From Bryobacteraceae bacterium (GTDB lineage Bacteria; Acidobacteriota; Terriglobia; Bryobacterales; Bryobacteraceae): DNA of 64,000 nucleotides. Both the position numbers and the translations under genes were made by a program. The notes under the pieces were generated by a model that was not told the origin of the DNA, did no database searches, and saw nothing but the letters and a program-made list of their open reading frames with translations. The stretch lies in NCBI GenBank assembly GCA_026002855.1, contig BPGD01000001.1, forward strand, positions 3,976,001-4,040,000. The letters are read 5' to 3'. Shown one piece after another: positions 44,841 through 51,825 of the stretch. Numbering within the stretch: the first letter of the stretch is position 1; every line of letters begins with the position of its first letter.

Positions 44841-45097
44841 CGGACTTCCTCCCTTCCTCTCTCCGCGGCCGCCGCGGGCCAGCCTGCCGGTTCATCGTCC
44901 CGGTGTTCCAGCCACCAGACACCCGCGGCCAATCCCGCCGAAAGCGCGAAGTTCAGCAGGTCCTCTCCGCCTGGCATGCGCCAGGCTGAGACCTGCGGCG
45001 GCCGCTCGGGCCGATTTTCGTGTGCCGCGACCGACGTGCTGTCTGGCTCGAGTCCTGCCACCGGCATTGCCCTCTCCTCTTCTTTCGGCTGGCTCAT
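44837..45097 (-). CDS. 86-residue small protein coupled to the Tad operon
   Basis: The ATG at 45097 overlaps the stop of the large membrane protein gene (ATGA), and its own stop overlaps the next start (ATGA). The product has a charged, proline-rich first half and one hydrophobic stretch near residues 48-62 (DLLNFALSAGLAAGVWWLE), then an acidic end. It does not look like a Flp pilin: there is no short basic leader followed by Glu-Tyr and a long hydrophobic helix. Coupling at both ends supports a real gene. Function unknown. Confidence 0.6.
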   Translation of the reverse strand: MSQPKEEERAMPVAGLEPDSTSVAAHENRPERPPQVSAWRMPGGEDLLNFALSAGLAAGVWWLEHRDDEPAGWPAAAAERGREEVR

Positions 45098-46752
45098 GGA
45101 ATTTCATTAGGGGGTGGCGGAAGGAAAATCGAACGTTCGATGCCGGCGGCCTGCTGAAGCCGGGCAGGCCCCCGATGACGACGGCGGAAGAGAACCGCCG
45201 TGCCGTCGTCGCCGAGGATCTCCCAATCAGGGCTGATCTTCAGGAGGCTGGCCAGGGCCACACCAGGGGGCAGCAGCACGACGTCGAACCGGTGTCTGTC
45301 GAGCACCTGCCGCCAGTCGTGACGCCCGTTGAGTGTGTCGACGTACTCCAGGGCGATCTCCCTGCCATAGAAGTCGCTGCGGCCGTCAAAGTAAACGCGC
45401 ACGTCCGGGTACAGGCGGTAGATGAGGTAGTCGGCCCACTGGTCCTGGGTGAGAATTCTGGCCTCGCGCAGCATCGGTGCATGCCGTCCGACCATCTCCA
45501 CCGGGAAGCGTTCTTTCGGGAAGTCAGCAATGGCCGGCAACGGTAAGACTCCGGCCAGCGCCAACGCGAACACGGCCGCCGGCCACCAGGTGAGGCGGGT
45601 CAGTTCGGGCTGCATGTCCCACGCGATGCCATCCAGGGCGGCCGCCGTCGAGCGGCGTTCCTGCCGCGCCGCCCAGCCGTCCCAAAGACGCTGGAGCTCG
45701 GCGCCCAGAAAAGGCAGGGCCACGGCGGCAAACAGGGGGATGTGGCGCGCCGACTGGAGCGAGGCGTGGGCCCAGAACAGGATCCACAGCGCCGCCACCA
45801 CCTGTTTCCTCACGAGCAGCAGACCGCAGATGGCGCAGGCAGCCAGCAGGACGACTTCGTAATGCAACATCGGCTCGCCGCGGAAGGAGGGAGCCCGAAA
45901 CTCACCTACGATGTTGCGAATGTAGTCGGCCCGCAGATAGGCGAGCGTATGCTCGTGCAGCCGCCATCCGTAAGGATTCACAAGGCTCGCGGCGACGCAG
46001 GCCAGGGTGAGCAGGCCGTAGCGGCCGGCCTCCGTCCATCGCCTCTGGCCGAGCCAGGCCTCGGCAGCCAGCCCGGCCGCCGTCAGCCCGAGCAGGGCAA
46101 TCAGGGCGAGCCATCCGCCGTGGAGGTTGGTCCACAACACGGTGAGCGGAACCAGGAGCCAGACATGCCAGCGCGGGCGCCGCAGGTCGGCCTGGATCCA
46201 CCAGGCCGCCAGCGGCACCAGCACCAGGGTGAACATGTGCGGGCGCGACAGCAGATGAAGCGTGGCGGCGCTGAAGCCAAGGAAGGCCAAAGGCAGCGCG
46301 ATCCAGAGCCGGGCGCCCTGCCAGAGCATGTGGCGGAAGACAAGCCCGCAGTAGGCCGCCCCGGCCGCCAGGCCGAACAGCGCGATCCAGAACAGCCCGC
46401 CGGCGCCGTGGATCCAGGCAAAAATGACGTCGGAAAGCCACTCCCAGGCAAACCACGGCTCGCCGGCCTTCGAAAAAGAAAACAGGTCCTGGCGCACAAA
46501 GGCGCGGTGCTGAAGGATCCATTCCCCGGTGCGGATGTGCCAGCCGGTGTCGCCATCTACCAGAAGGAGGCGAAGGCCGCCGTGCGCCAGACCCACGAAC
46601 CAGAACGGCACGACCACCAGCAGGACATCCAGCAGAGACGGCCGAAGCCATCGGCACCAGCCTCTTGATGAACCCCTGGCGGGTTGCGTTCGGGACTGGG
46701 CAGTTCCGGCGGCGATCCCGACGTGAGAAAGCGATCCAGTGCCAGTGCTCAT
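45094..46752 (-). CDS. Large polytopic membrane protein at the head of the Tad operon
   Basis: This is about 552 residues with 10-11 membrane spans and an early VDGDTGWHIRTGEWILQHR motif after the first span; acidic residues there recall GT-C-type glycosyltransferases. FSFSKAGEPWFAWEWLSDVIF is a recurrent signature of an uncharacterised membrane family. A soluble C-terminal part has QDQWADYLIYRLYPDVRVYFDGRSDFYG. It may glycosylate an exported subunit. Start 46752 was taken because GAGAGGA lies 10 nt upstream; ATG 46776 is an alternative. The stop overlaps the 86-residue gene, tying it to the Tad operon. Confidence 0.7.
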   Translation of the reverse strand: MSTGTGSLSHVGIAAGTAQSRTQPARGSSRGWCRWLRPSLLDVLLVVVPFWFVGLAHGGLRLLLVDGDTGWHIRTGEWILQHRAFVRQDLFSFSKAGEPWFAWEWLSDVIFAWIHGAGGLFWIALFGLAAGAAYCGLVFRHMLWQGARLWIALPLAFLGFSAATLHLLSRPHMFTLVLVPLAAWWIQADLRRPRWHVWLLVPLTVLWTNLHGGWLALIALLGLTAAGLAAEAWLGQRRWTEAGRYGLLTLACVAASLVNPYGWRLHEHTLAYLRADYIRNIVGEFRAPSFRGEPMLHYEVVLLAACAICGLLLVRKQVVAALWILFWAHASLQSARHIPLFAAVALPFLGAELQRLWDGWAARQERRSTAAALDGIAWDMQPELTRLTWWPAAVFALALAGVLPLPAIADFPKERFPVEMVGRHAPMLREARILTQDQWADYLIYRLYPDVRVYFDGRSDFYGREIALEYVDTLNGRHDWRQVLDRHRFDVVLLPPGVALASLLKISPDWEILGDDGTAVLFRRRHRGPARLQQAAGIERSIFLPPPPNEIP

Positions 46753-46822
46753 GGCGCGGCGCGTCCTCTCACCCATCGGCGGCGGACGCGCCCGACATTA
46801 GCCCCGGCGGGGACGGAATCGT

Positions 46823-46850
46823 TTGATCCAGGATGAGAAGAAAATAATGT
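46823..46850 (+). promoter_or_regulatory. Possible promoter of the small RNA
   Basis: TTGATC at 46823-46828 and TAATGT at 46845-46850 are separated by 16 nt, a fair sigma-70-type pair on the plus strand. Transcription would start near 46857, just before the hairpin-rich segment that ends in a terminator at 46980. Confidence 0.4.
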
Positions 46851-46853
46851 GGA

Positions 46854-46919
46854 CTATGTCAACAAAATTGTTGCACGGCGGGGCCCGGCCGGGCCACAAT
46901 GATGCACAGAGATATCCAT
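46854..46919 (-). CDS. 21-residue leader-like ORF upstream of the Tad operon (alternative to the sRNA)
   Basis: The ATG at 46919 follows GGAGGAGGAG (46935-46926) with a 6-nt spacer, one of the strongest ribosome sites in the window. The peptide is MDISVHHCGPAGPRR plus six residues and stops at 46854. It lies about 100 bp upstream of the first Tad-operon gene on the same strand, so it may be a leader peptide. The same bases on the other strand form the candidate small RNA; both reading options are given because sequence alone does not decide. Confidence 0.35.
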   Translation of the reverse strand: MDISVHHCGPAGPRRATILLT

Positions 46920-46980
46920 AAGTATCTCCTCCTCCAACACCGGCCGACTGCTTCCTCCTCCGGCAGTCGGCCTTTCTTTT
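46857..46980 (+). ncRNA. Candidate small RNA with two unpaired CCUCCUCC motifs
   Basis: The plus-strand segment can fold into four hairpins: CAACA/TGTTG (46860-46873), GGCCC/GGGCC (46882-46895), GAGATA/TATCTC (46909-46928) and the terminator stem GGCCGACTG/CAGTCGGCC (46942-46972) followed by TTTCTTTT. Two CU-rich anti-Shine-Dalgarno motifs lie unpaired, one between the third stem and the terminator (46926-46935) and one in the terminator loop (46951-46961). This layout is like trans-acting RNAs that bind ribosome sites with CCUCC loops. A promoter-like pair lies at 46823-46850. No homology is claimed. Confidence 0.45.
46942..46980 (+). terminator. Rho-independent terminator
   Basis: A perfect 9-bp GC-rich stem, GGCCGACTG and CAGTCGGCC, with a 13-nt CU-rich loop, is followed at once by TTTCTTTT. 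It is oriented on the plus strand, yet no plus-strand protein gene precedes it. The nearest plus gene upstream ends at 21334, which implies a short unannotated transcript. Confidence 0.75.
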
Positions 46981-47711
46981 GCCTGTCGCAACAGATCCAC
47001 AGCCACAGCCCCGGAAGTTGAGGACCTTCTGCACACCTTCCCGACTCCCCGGCGGGCAAGGGCTGCGATGGCAGCGGCGGCCCCCAGGACGGGGTGGCGG
47101 ATCCGAGAAGGATCCTCCATGCCCTGCGGCCAGTCAGCAGGGATAAAGTAAAGTCGCGGCGAGCGACGCCCTCGCGCCGGGGCCGCTCGTTTCCGGCCGC
47201 TCTCGTGCCCTTCCCTCGCGGCTCGGAAGAGCGTGATCCTCGAGCGAGCAGCCCTGGACGCCAAGGCCTCACACGCGGAAGAGCGGATTCTGATGGGAAT
47301 CACGCCGACACCGGCCGCAGGGGGGCGGCACGCCCCCGTTGCCGGAGCCCGCCGCGCCGCCGCCTCATCCGGGGGCGTGCCAGCCGCGAAGGGGGCACAG
47401 CCCTCCAGAATTGTTTGAAACGGAAGCGACCAATCCTGTTTCCGCTTCTTCCGCCGATCCAGCCTTCCTCAGCGGCTCAGAACGGCCCGGCGGAGGCCGC
47501 GCGGGCGCGCCCCGCTCACGCTGTGTTCCAGCCGGATTGCCAGGGAGCGGCAACGGCCCGCAGGGTCATGGCTGGCCGATTTCGGGCGCTGCGGGCGCCC
47601 TCGCCTCTGAAAGGCGTGATGCAGGAGGGATCATGCGGCGCCTGCGGTCCGGCACACATCACGCTGGCGAGGCCGCGCGCGGTCCGCCGTTTATCGCACC
47701 GCGCTGTCCGT
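46981..47711. other. Gene-free stretch with repeat cores
   Basis: No coding region is supported. The dispersed 11-mer core occurs as GCGGCTCGGAA at 47218-47228 (one change) and exactly as GCGGCTCAGAA at 47472-47482. The remainder is GC-rich and without clear signals; it must contain the end of the oxidoreductase transcript that stops at 47712. Confidence 0.4.
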
Positions 47712-49001
47712 TCAGACTTTCTCCGGGACCACGAATGGGGCGCGATAGTGGCGCGTCATCAGCGCCTGTGCTTCGCTATCGCCCAGAATATCGCCGGTCT
47801 GCGGATCGACCTTCAGGCTGCGGCCCACGCGGTAGCTGATGTTGGCCAGATGCATGAGGGTGCAGCTGATGGCGCCCTCGTCGATCGGGCCGTTCAGCAG
47901 TTCCGGCTTGCCGGCGCGCACGGCCTCGATGAAGTTGGCATGGTGCGAGCCGCCGGCCTTCTTTTCGGGCCCGGGTTCGGCCTTCCGGCCCAGATAGACG
48001 CGGTAGGTGTCATAGCCGTCGATGGCCATGTAGCCCTTCGACCCGTAGAAAATGTTGCCCACGGTGTTGCCGCCGGGATTGCCGATGCCGGCCTCGTTGT
48101 TGGTCATCCAGTGGCGGACTTCGAAGGTCATGAACTTCTTCCTGCCGCCGACGTCGAACTCATAGGTCGCCACCAGCGTGTTCGGCGTTTCCTGGTCGTC
48201 GTCGAACATGAAATGGCCGCCCATGGCGCTGACGCGAACCGGGAATTTCACGCCCATCAGCCAGCGGCAGATGTCCACTTCATGGATGCCCTGGTTGCCG
48301 ATGTCGCCGTTGCCGTAGTCCCAGAACCAGTGCCAGTTGTAGTGGAATCGATTGCGCGTGAAAGGCCTCACCGGCGCCGGGCCCAGCCACAGGTCGTAAT
48401 GCACACCAGGAGGCACGGGCTCTTCCTTGGCGCGGCCGATGGTGTCGCGCCACTTGAAGCAGAGGCCGCGCGTCATGTAGACGTCGCCGATAACGCCCTC
48501 GTCGAGCAGTTTCTTTGCCTCCTGCAAGGCCGGTGAAGAATGCGCCTGCACGCCGTGCTGGACGCACTTGCCGTACTTTTTCGCCGCTGCCACGATCTGG
48601 CGCGACTCATAGATGTTGTGCGAGCAGGGCTTCTCGACGTAGACGTGCTTGCCTGCCTGCAACGACCAGATGGCCTGCAAGGTGTGGTTGTGGTTGGGCG
48701 TGGCGATGGAGACGCAGTCGATCGAAGCGTCCTCGAGCATCTTGCGGATGTCGACGTAGCGCGCGGGCTTTTTGCCGGTAGCCTTTTCGACCTCAGCCAG
48801 ACGGCGGTCGAGGACCGATTCGTCGATGTCGACCAGCGCGGCGATTTCGACATTCGGCATCCGCTGGTAAGCGCGGATGTGACTGTTTCCCTGCCCGCGC
48901 AGGCCGACCACGGCCACGCGGATGACATCATTGGGGCTGCCAACAACCGGGACGCTGGCGGCCGCCCCGGCGGCGCTCATCAGGAAATAGCGGCGGTTCA
49001 T
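47712..49001 (-). CDS. Tat-exported Gfo/Idh/MocA-family oxidoreductase
   Basis: The 429-residue protein starts with a twin-arginine signal (MNRRYFLMSAAGAAAS). A Rossmann domain follows with VAVVGLRGQGNSH and the family's EKPCSHN (near residue 132), whose Lys is catalytic, then a C-terminal domain with HYNWHWFWDYGNGDIGNQGIHEVDICRW. NAD(P)-dependent sugar or inositol oxidation in the periplasm is typical for the Tat-exported members. Start 49001 was chosen for the signal peptide. The open frame continues 163 codons upstream in phase, but that part is a separate decayed gene. Confidence 0.9.
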   Translation of the reverse strand: MNRRYFLMSAAGAAASVPVVGSPNDVIRVAVVGLRGQGNSHIRAYQRMPNVEIAALVDIDESVLDRRLAEVEKATGKKPARYVDIRKMLEDASIDCVSIATPNHNHTLQAIWSLQAGKHVYVEKPCSHNIYESRQIVAAAKKYGKCVQHGVQAHSSPALQEAKKLLDEGVIGDVYMTRGLCFKWRDTIGRAKEEPVPPGVHYDLWLGPAPVRPFTRNRFHYNWHWFWDYGNGDIGNQGIHEVDICRWLMGVKFPVRVSAMGGHFMFDDDQETPNTLVATYEFDVGGRKKFMTFEVRHWMTNNEAGIGNPGGNTVGNIFYGSKGYMAIDGYDTYRVYLGRKAEPGPEKKAGGSHHANFIEAVRAGKPELLNGPIDEGAISCTLMHLANISYRVGRSLKVDPQTGDILGDSEAQALMTRHYRAPFVVPEKV

Positions 49002-49159
49002 GGGTGCAATGACTCCTTCAACTGCGGATGGCTGATACTCTATCGCATCCTGATCCCGAATGGAAGGAATTGATATGCCACTGTCAAACGGCGGCGCCTG
49101 CCGCGCGGGCGTTACAACCCCCCCGGCGGCTATTTTCGGGCGATCAGTACACGGTCGTT

Positions 49160-49490
49160 TCCGGTCCGGTGCTCCGGCGTGGGAGCGCACGCTCAGTGCG
49201 GGCCGCTTCACACGGACGTCGATCCTGTGGAAGGCGCCGGAAGCGAGATCCCGGCGGCGCTCCGACGGCGGGCGGCAGGTGATGACGTAGTAGCCGTCCT
49301 GGGCTTCCAGAATCCGGGCCAAGGCCCAGTTCAGGTCGTTCGTGTTCTCCACCGCGATGCCACCAGTGGCTTCCGCCAGCAGGGCCAGCGTCTGCTGCTT
49401 AGCAAAGAACCGCTGCCGCTGGCCGCTCTTGATGCCGAAGAGCATTTGCTCCAGTTGGAACTGGACCAGGTAAGGGGGGCGGCGTTCCAA
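49160..49490 (-). pseudogene. Relic of an acidobacterial VWFA-related protein
   Basis: In frame upstream of the oxidoreductase lies a C-terminal fragment typical of the acidobacterial VWFA-related family: LALLAEATGGIAVENTNDLN, then ALARILEAQDGYYVITCRP, FHRIDVRVKRPALSVRSHAG. Intact members are 300-500 residues; here the N-terminal VWA core is gone and no start is present. The fragment is in phase with the next gene by chance, so automated calls may join them into one 592-residue protein. Confidence 0.65.
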
Positions 49491-49509
49491 CGATGCGCGC
49501 CTGGGGCGG

Positions 49510-49710
49510 AACCGTTTTCAGCCTGGTGAAAGGTGGACCAACAAAGTGAGCGTCCCCAAGGGCGGGCCGCTGGAGGTTGAACTGGACCTTGTGGTTTTCG
49601 AGGACGGCGGTTTTTGGGGCCGGAACAGGGGGCACGAACTGGGGCGCCTGATGGGCATGAAGGACGGAGCGCGGATTGAACGCGACGCCTTGGCCCCTCA
49701 GAGACAATGA
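49510..49710 (+). pseudogene. 3' relic of an exported-protein gene
   Basis: A plus-strand frame ending with TGA at 49708 reads RFQPGERWTNKVSVPKG, then LEVELDLVVFEDGGFWGRN and RGHELGRLMGMKDGARI. The V(V/I)FEDGxFxG box is common at the C-terminal end of beta-rich acidobacterial proteins. The frame opens after a stop at 49471 and has no start, so only a 3' remnant is left. It converges on the VWFA relic. Confidence 0.4.
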
Positions 49711-50006
49711 GTGGACTCGAGGAGGCGGCCTCCATGACTTGGCGGGGCGTCAGCAGGGAGGAAGATCAGCGGCCGCGGAGCGATTCCCAGGCCGCAAACC
49801 AAAGAACTCGGCAACGGCCGCAGCGCGCGCAGCGGGCCATTGAGCGCTGCTTCCGCTCACGCTGACGGGCGAGCCTCGAGTCGCGGCTCTGCTCCTCGTG
49901 GCGGGCTCGCTCTAGTCGCGGCCCGGAGCACGCTTTCGAGCCGCGAGCGAGGCGGCCGCCGGCCGCCGGGTTTCATGCGATCATGACTCTGGATAGGGAA
50001 CACGCC
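49711..50006. other. Spacer with imperfect repeats
   Basis: The segment from about 49845 to 49960 contains repeated GCTCGC/GCGAGC and CGCGGCT words that recall the dispersed repeat in degenerate form. No gene is seen. Confidence 0.3.
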
Positions 50007-50510
50007 ATGCCCGTTTCTCAGGATCAAGCCAGACTGATCGCCAACTACCTCCTGGACCAGTTCGAGCACGAAATCCCGACCACGAAAGCCGTATTCGCCG
50101 CGCTGCCCGCCGGAGGCGAGGACTACGCGCCGGATCCCCGCTCCATGCCGGCGCTGAAACTCGCCTGGCACCTGGCGAGCGCCGAGAAGTGGTTCCTCGA
50201 TTCGATCCTCGCGGGCCGCTTCGAGGCAGGCGAATCGGGCGGTGTGCCGGAAGGCATCCGCACCGGGGCCGATGTCGCCGCCTGGTACGAGGCCCATCTG
50301 CCGGCCGCGGTGGCGGCGCTGCGGGCGGCGCCGGCGGAGACCTTTTCCCGCACGCTCGACTTTTTCGGAACGATGCAGGCGCAGGGCGTGGATTTTCTCG
50401 CACTGGCGCTGAAGCATTCCGTGCATCACCGCGGCCAGCTCTCTTCCTATATCCGTCCGATGGGCGGCAAGGTGCCCGGCATTTACGGGCCGAGCGGCGA
50501 CGCCGGCTGA
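50007..50510 (+). CDS. DinB-family protein
   Basis: The 167-residue four-helix-bundle protein has the three metal-ligand histidines in the usual places: LAWHLASAEKWFLD near residue 52 and LKHSVHHRGQLSSYIR near residue 140. DinB/YfiT proteins bind a divalent metal and include thiol-dependent transferases. ATG 50007 has AGGGAA about 7 nt upstream and matches the normal family N-terminus; an earlier in-frame ATG at 49983 has no such signal. It converges with the DnaC-like gene, 9 bp between stops. Confidence 0.85.
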   Translation: MPVSQDQARLIANYLLDQFEHEIPTTKAVFAALPAGGEDYAPDPRSMPALKLAWHLASAEKWFLDSILAGRFEAGESGGVPEGIRTGADVAAWYEAHLPAAVAALRAAPAETFSRTLDFFGTMQAQGVDFLALALKHSVHHRGQLSSYIRPMGGKVPGIYGPSGDAG

Positions 50511-50519
50511 TGGCGCTGC

Positions 50520-51284
50520 CTATGCGGGCGGCTGCCGCCGCATCTGGAGGCGGTAGTCGCCCACCCTCGGCATGCGGATGACGCGGCACATCTCGAACAG
50601 GCGGGAGCGGGCGCGGATGCCGATGCGGTCGATGAGCGTGGTGGCGATGGAGTAGCGGCCGGGGCCGGGCTCGGCGAGCCGCTCGACGATGGCGCCGCCC
50701 ATGTCGGGATCGGGCAGGTTGGTGGTGGCGATGAGCGGTTTGCGCTGGTTGCAGCGGTAGGTGATGATCGACGTGACCGTGTCCTCCACCCAGTCCGTGA
50801 CGCGGTGCGCGCCGAGATCGTCGAGCAGCAGCACCTCGGCTTCCAGCGCGGTTTCGTAGGCCTCGCGGGGGCTCTCGCCGCTGGCCGGGTCGTAGCTTGA
50901 CCGGATGCGCTCGAGCAGCATCTGGTAATCCATGAAGACGCCCTGGAAGCCGTTTTCGATGAGGCGGCGCAACACGGCCACGGCCAGGTGTGTCTTGCCA
51001 GTGCCGGGGTCACCGACAAACAGCAGGCCGGGGGGGTCGACGGCCGGGAACTCGTCGCAATAGCGCAGCAGCATCGAGAGGATGTGGCGCAGCTCGGCCG
51101 AGCCGCGGTCGGAGAAGTTCTCAAAGCGGTCGTTCTGGTAGTTGACCGGGATGCGGGCCCGTTCCATGAGTTCGGCCTGCCGGTTGCGGCCTGCGCAGGC
51201 GCAGCGCTCGGCGCCGCTCAGCCCGTCGCGTTCGACGATCTTCCAGCCGGTGCCCCCGCACAGGGGGCAGACCTGTTCCGCCAT
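50520..51284 (-). CDS. DnaC/IstB-like AAA+ ATPase with zinc-finger N-terminus
   Basis: The 254-residue protein starts with a zinc-ribbon-like CPLCGGTGW and a later CAC. It then has the DnaC/DnaI helicase-loader ATPase domain: LLFVGDPGTGKTHLAVAVL (Walker A near residue 93), VLLLDDLGAHRVTDW (Walker B) and LIATTNLPD (sensor 1). It probably loads the replicative helicase; a transposon IstB role is less likely because no transposase is adjacent and the Cys pair is typical of DnaC/DnaI. A -10-like TACAAT lies 14 nt before the ATG. Confidence 0.85.
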   Translation of the reverse strand: MAEQVCPLCGGTGWKIVERDGLSGAERCACAGRNRQAELMERARIPVNYQNDRFENFSDRGSAELRHILSMLLRYCDEFPAVDPPGLLFVGDPGTGKTHLAVAVLRRLIENGFQGVFMDYQMLLERIRSSYDPASGESPREAYETALEAEVLLLDDLGAHRVTDWVEDTVTSIITYRCNQRKPLIATTNLPDPDMGGAIVERLAEPGPGRYSIATTLIDRIGIRARSRLFEMCRVIRMPRVGDYRLQMRRQPPA

Positions 51285-51298
51285 GCTCTTGCAAGGTG

Positions 51299-51304
51299 AT
51301 TGTA
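51299..51304 (-). promoter_or_regulatory. -10 hexamer TACAAT of the DnaC-like gene
   Basis: Read on the minus strand, TACAAT ends 14 nt before ATG 51284, so the 5' UTR would be about 7 nt. Confidence 0.4.
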
Positions 51305-51688
51305 GCAGGGTGGCGCTGGGGCAGGATCACAACGCCATTTCTCAGGCGAATCCGGGCCGAGCCTCCATCTGCCCGGGGGCCGGAGAAAGACAGGGCCGCA
51401 CAAAGCCGGGTTCCTTGGCACGCGTTGGAACGAGACGCAGTGGCCGTGTTCTCCGGACTGGCAAAAAAATCCCTCGGCTGAGCAGAGTCGTTTGCAGCGG
51501 CTTACACCGCTCCGGGCCGCAGCACAGAATGGCAGGGAGCAGAACCACACCGGCGCTGGGCGCGCGAACCCATCCTCAGGCGTCCCGGCGGCCTGGCTGG
51601 CAGTGACGCGGAAAATCTACCTTGCTTGTCAGATTGAGCGGGAATTTCTGTGCCATTGAAAAGGTGGAAAATTGATGATACTTCCAAG

Positions 51689-51825
51689 CCGTGATCTAAG
51701 GTGAAGCCCTGGGCGAAAAACCGGGGGTTCCCTGAAGGTTGACGACATGCGCCGGCCTCGGAGGAAACCGGACGCTAGCCGGTGCGGGCCAACAGAGTTC
51801 CAGAATTGAACGGGAGGGAAAGCAC
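51689..51825 (+). promoter_or_regulatory. Structured 5' leader, candidate cis-regulatory RNA
   Basis: Two hairpins can form: CCCTGG/CCGGGG around GCGAAAAA (51707-51726), and an 8-bp stem GCGCCGGC/GCCGGTGC at about 51750-51785 enclosing CGG-AGGAAA-CCG and GGACGCTA. GTTG/CAAC closes the second domain. The ribosome site GGGAGG follows at 51812-51817. The pattern suggests a riboswitch or protein-binding leader, but it does not match any class I can recall well enough to name. Confidence 0.4.

Larger units (their letters stand above)
51285..51825. other. Spacer holding the promoter and leader of the secreted protein
   Basis: Left of about 51650 nothing is recognised. To the right are promoter-like TTGAAA (51656-51661) and GATACT (51677-51682) boxes with a short 15-nt spacer, followed by the structured leader. 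Confidence 0.4.

Noticed and set aside
44837-45097. Flp-type pilin encoded by the 86-codon gene
   Set aside because: The charged Pro-rich N-terminus, late short hydrophobic stretch and lack of a G/A-x4-E-Y processing site do not fit a Flp pilin.
47712-49490. Single 592-residue protein joining VWFA-like and oxidoreductase parts
   Set aside because: The twin-arginine signal peptide starts at 49001, inside the frame, and the upstream part lacks a start and the VWA core. It is two genes in chance phase.
50520-51284. IstB transposition helper of an IS21 element
   Set aside because: There is no istA or terminal repeat beside it. The N-terminal CxxC zinc-ribbon and sequence match DnaC/DnaI-type loaders better.
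51740-51800. c-di-GMP-I (GEMM) riboswitch
   Set aside because: GGACGC and a purine-rich loop recall the GEMM core, but the GGGCAAACC and GACGCAAAGCC blocks and the GNRA hairpin are not in register. It is kept only as an unclassified structured leader.
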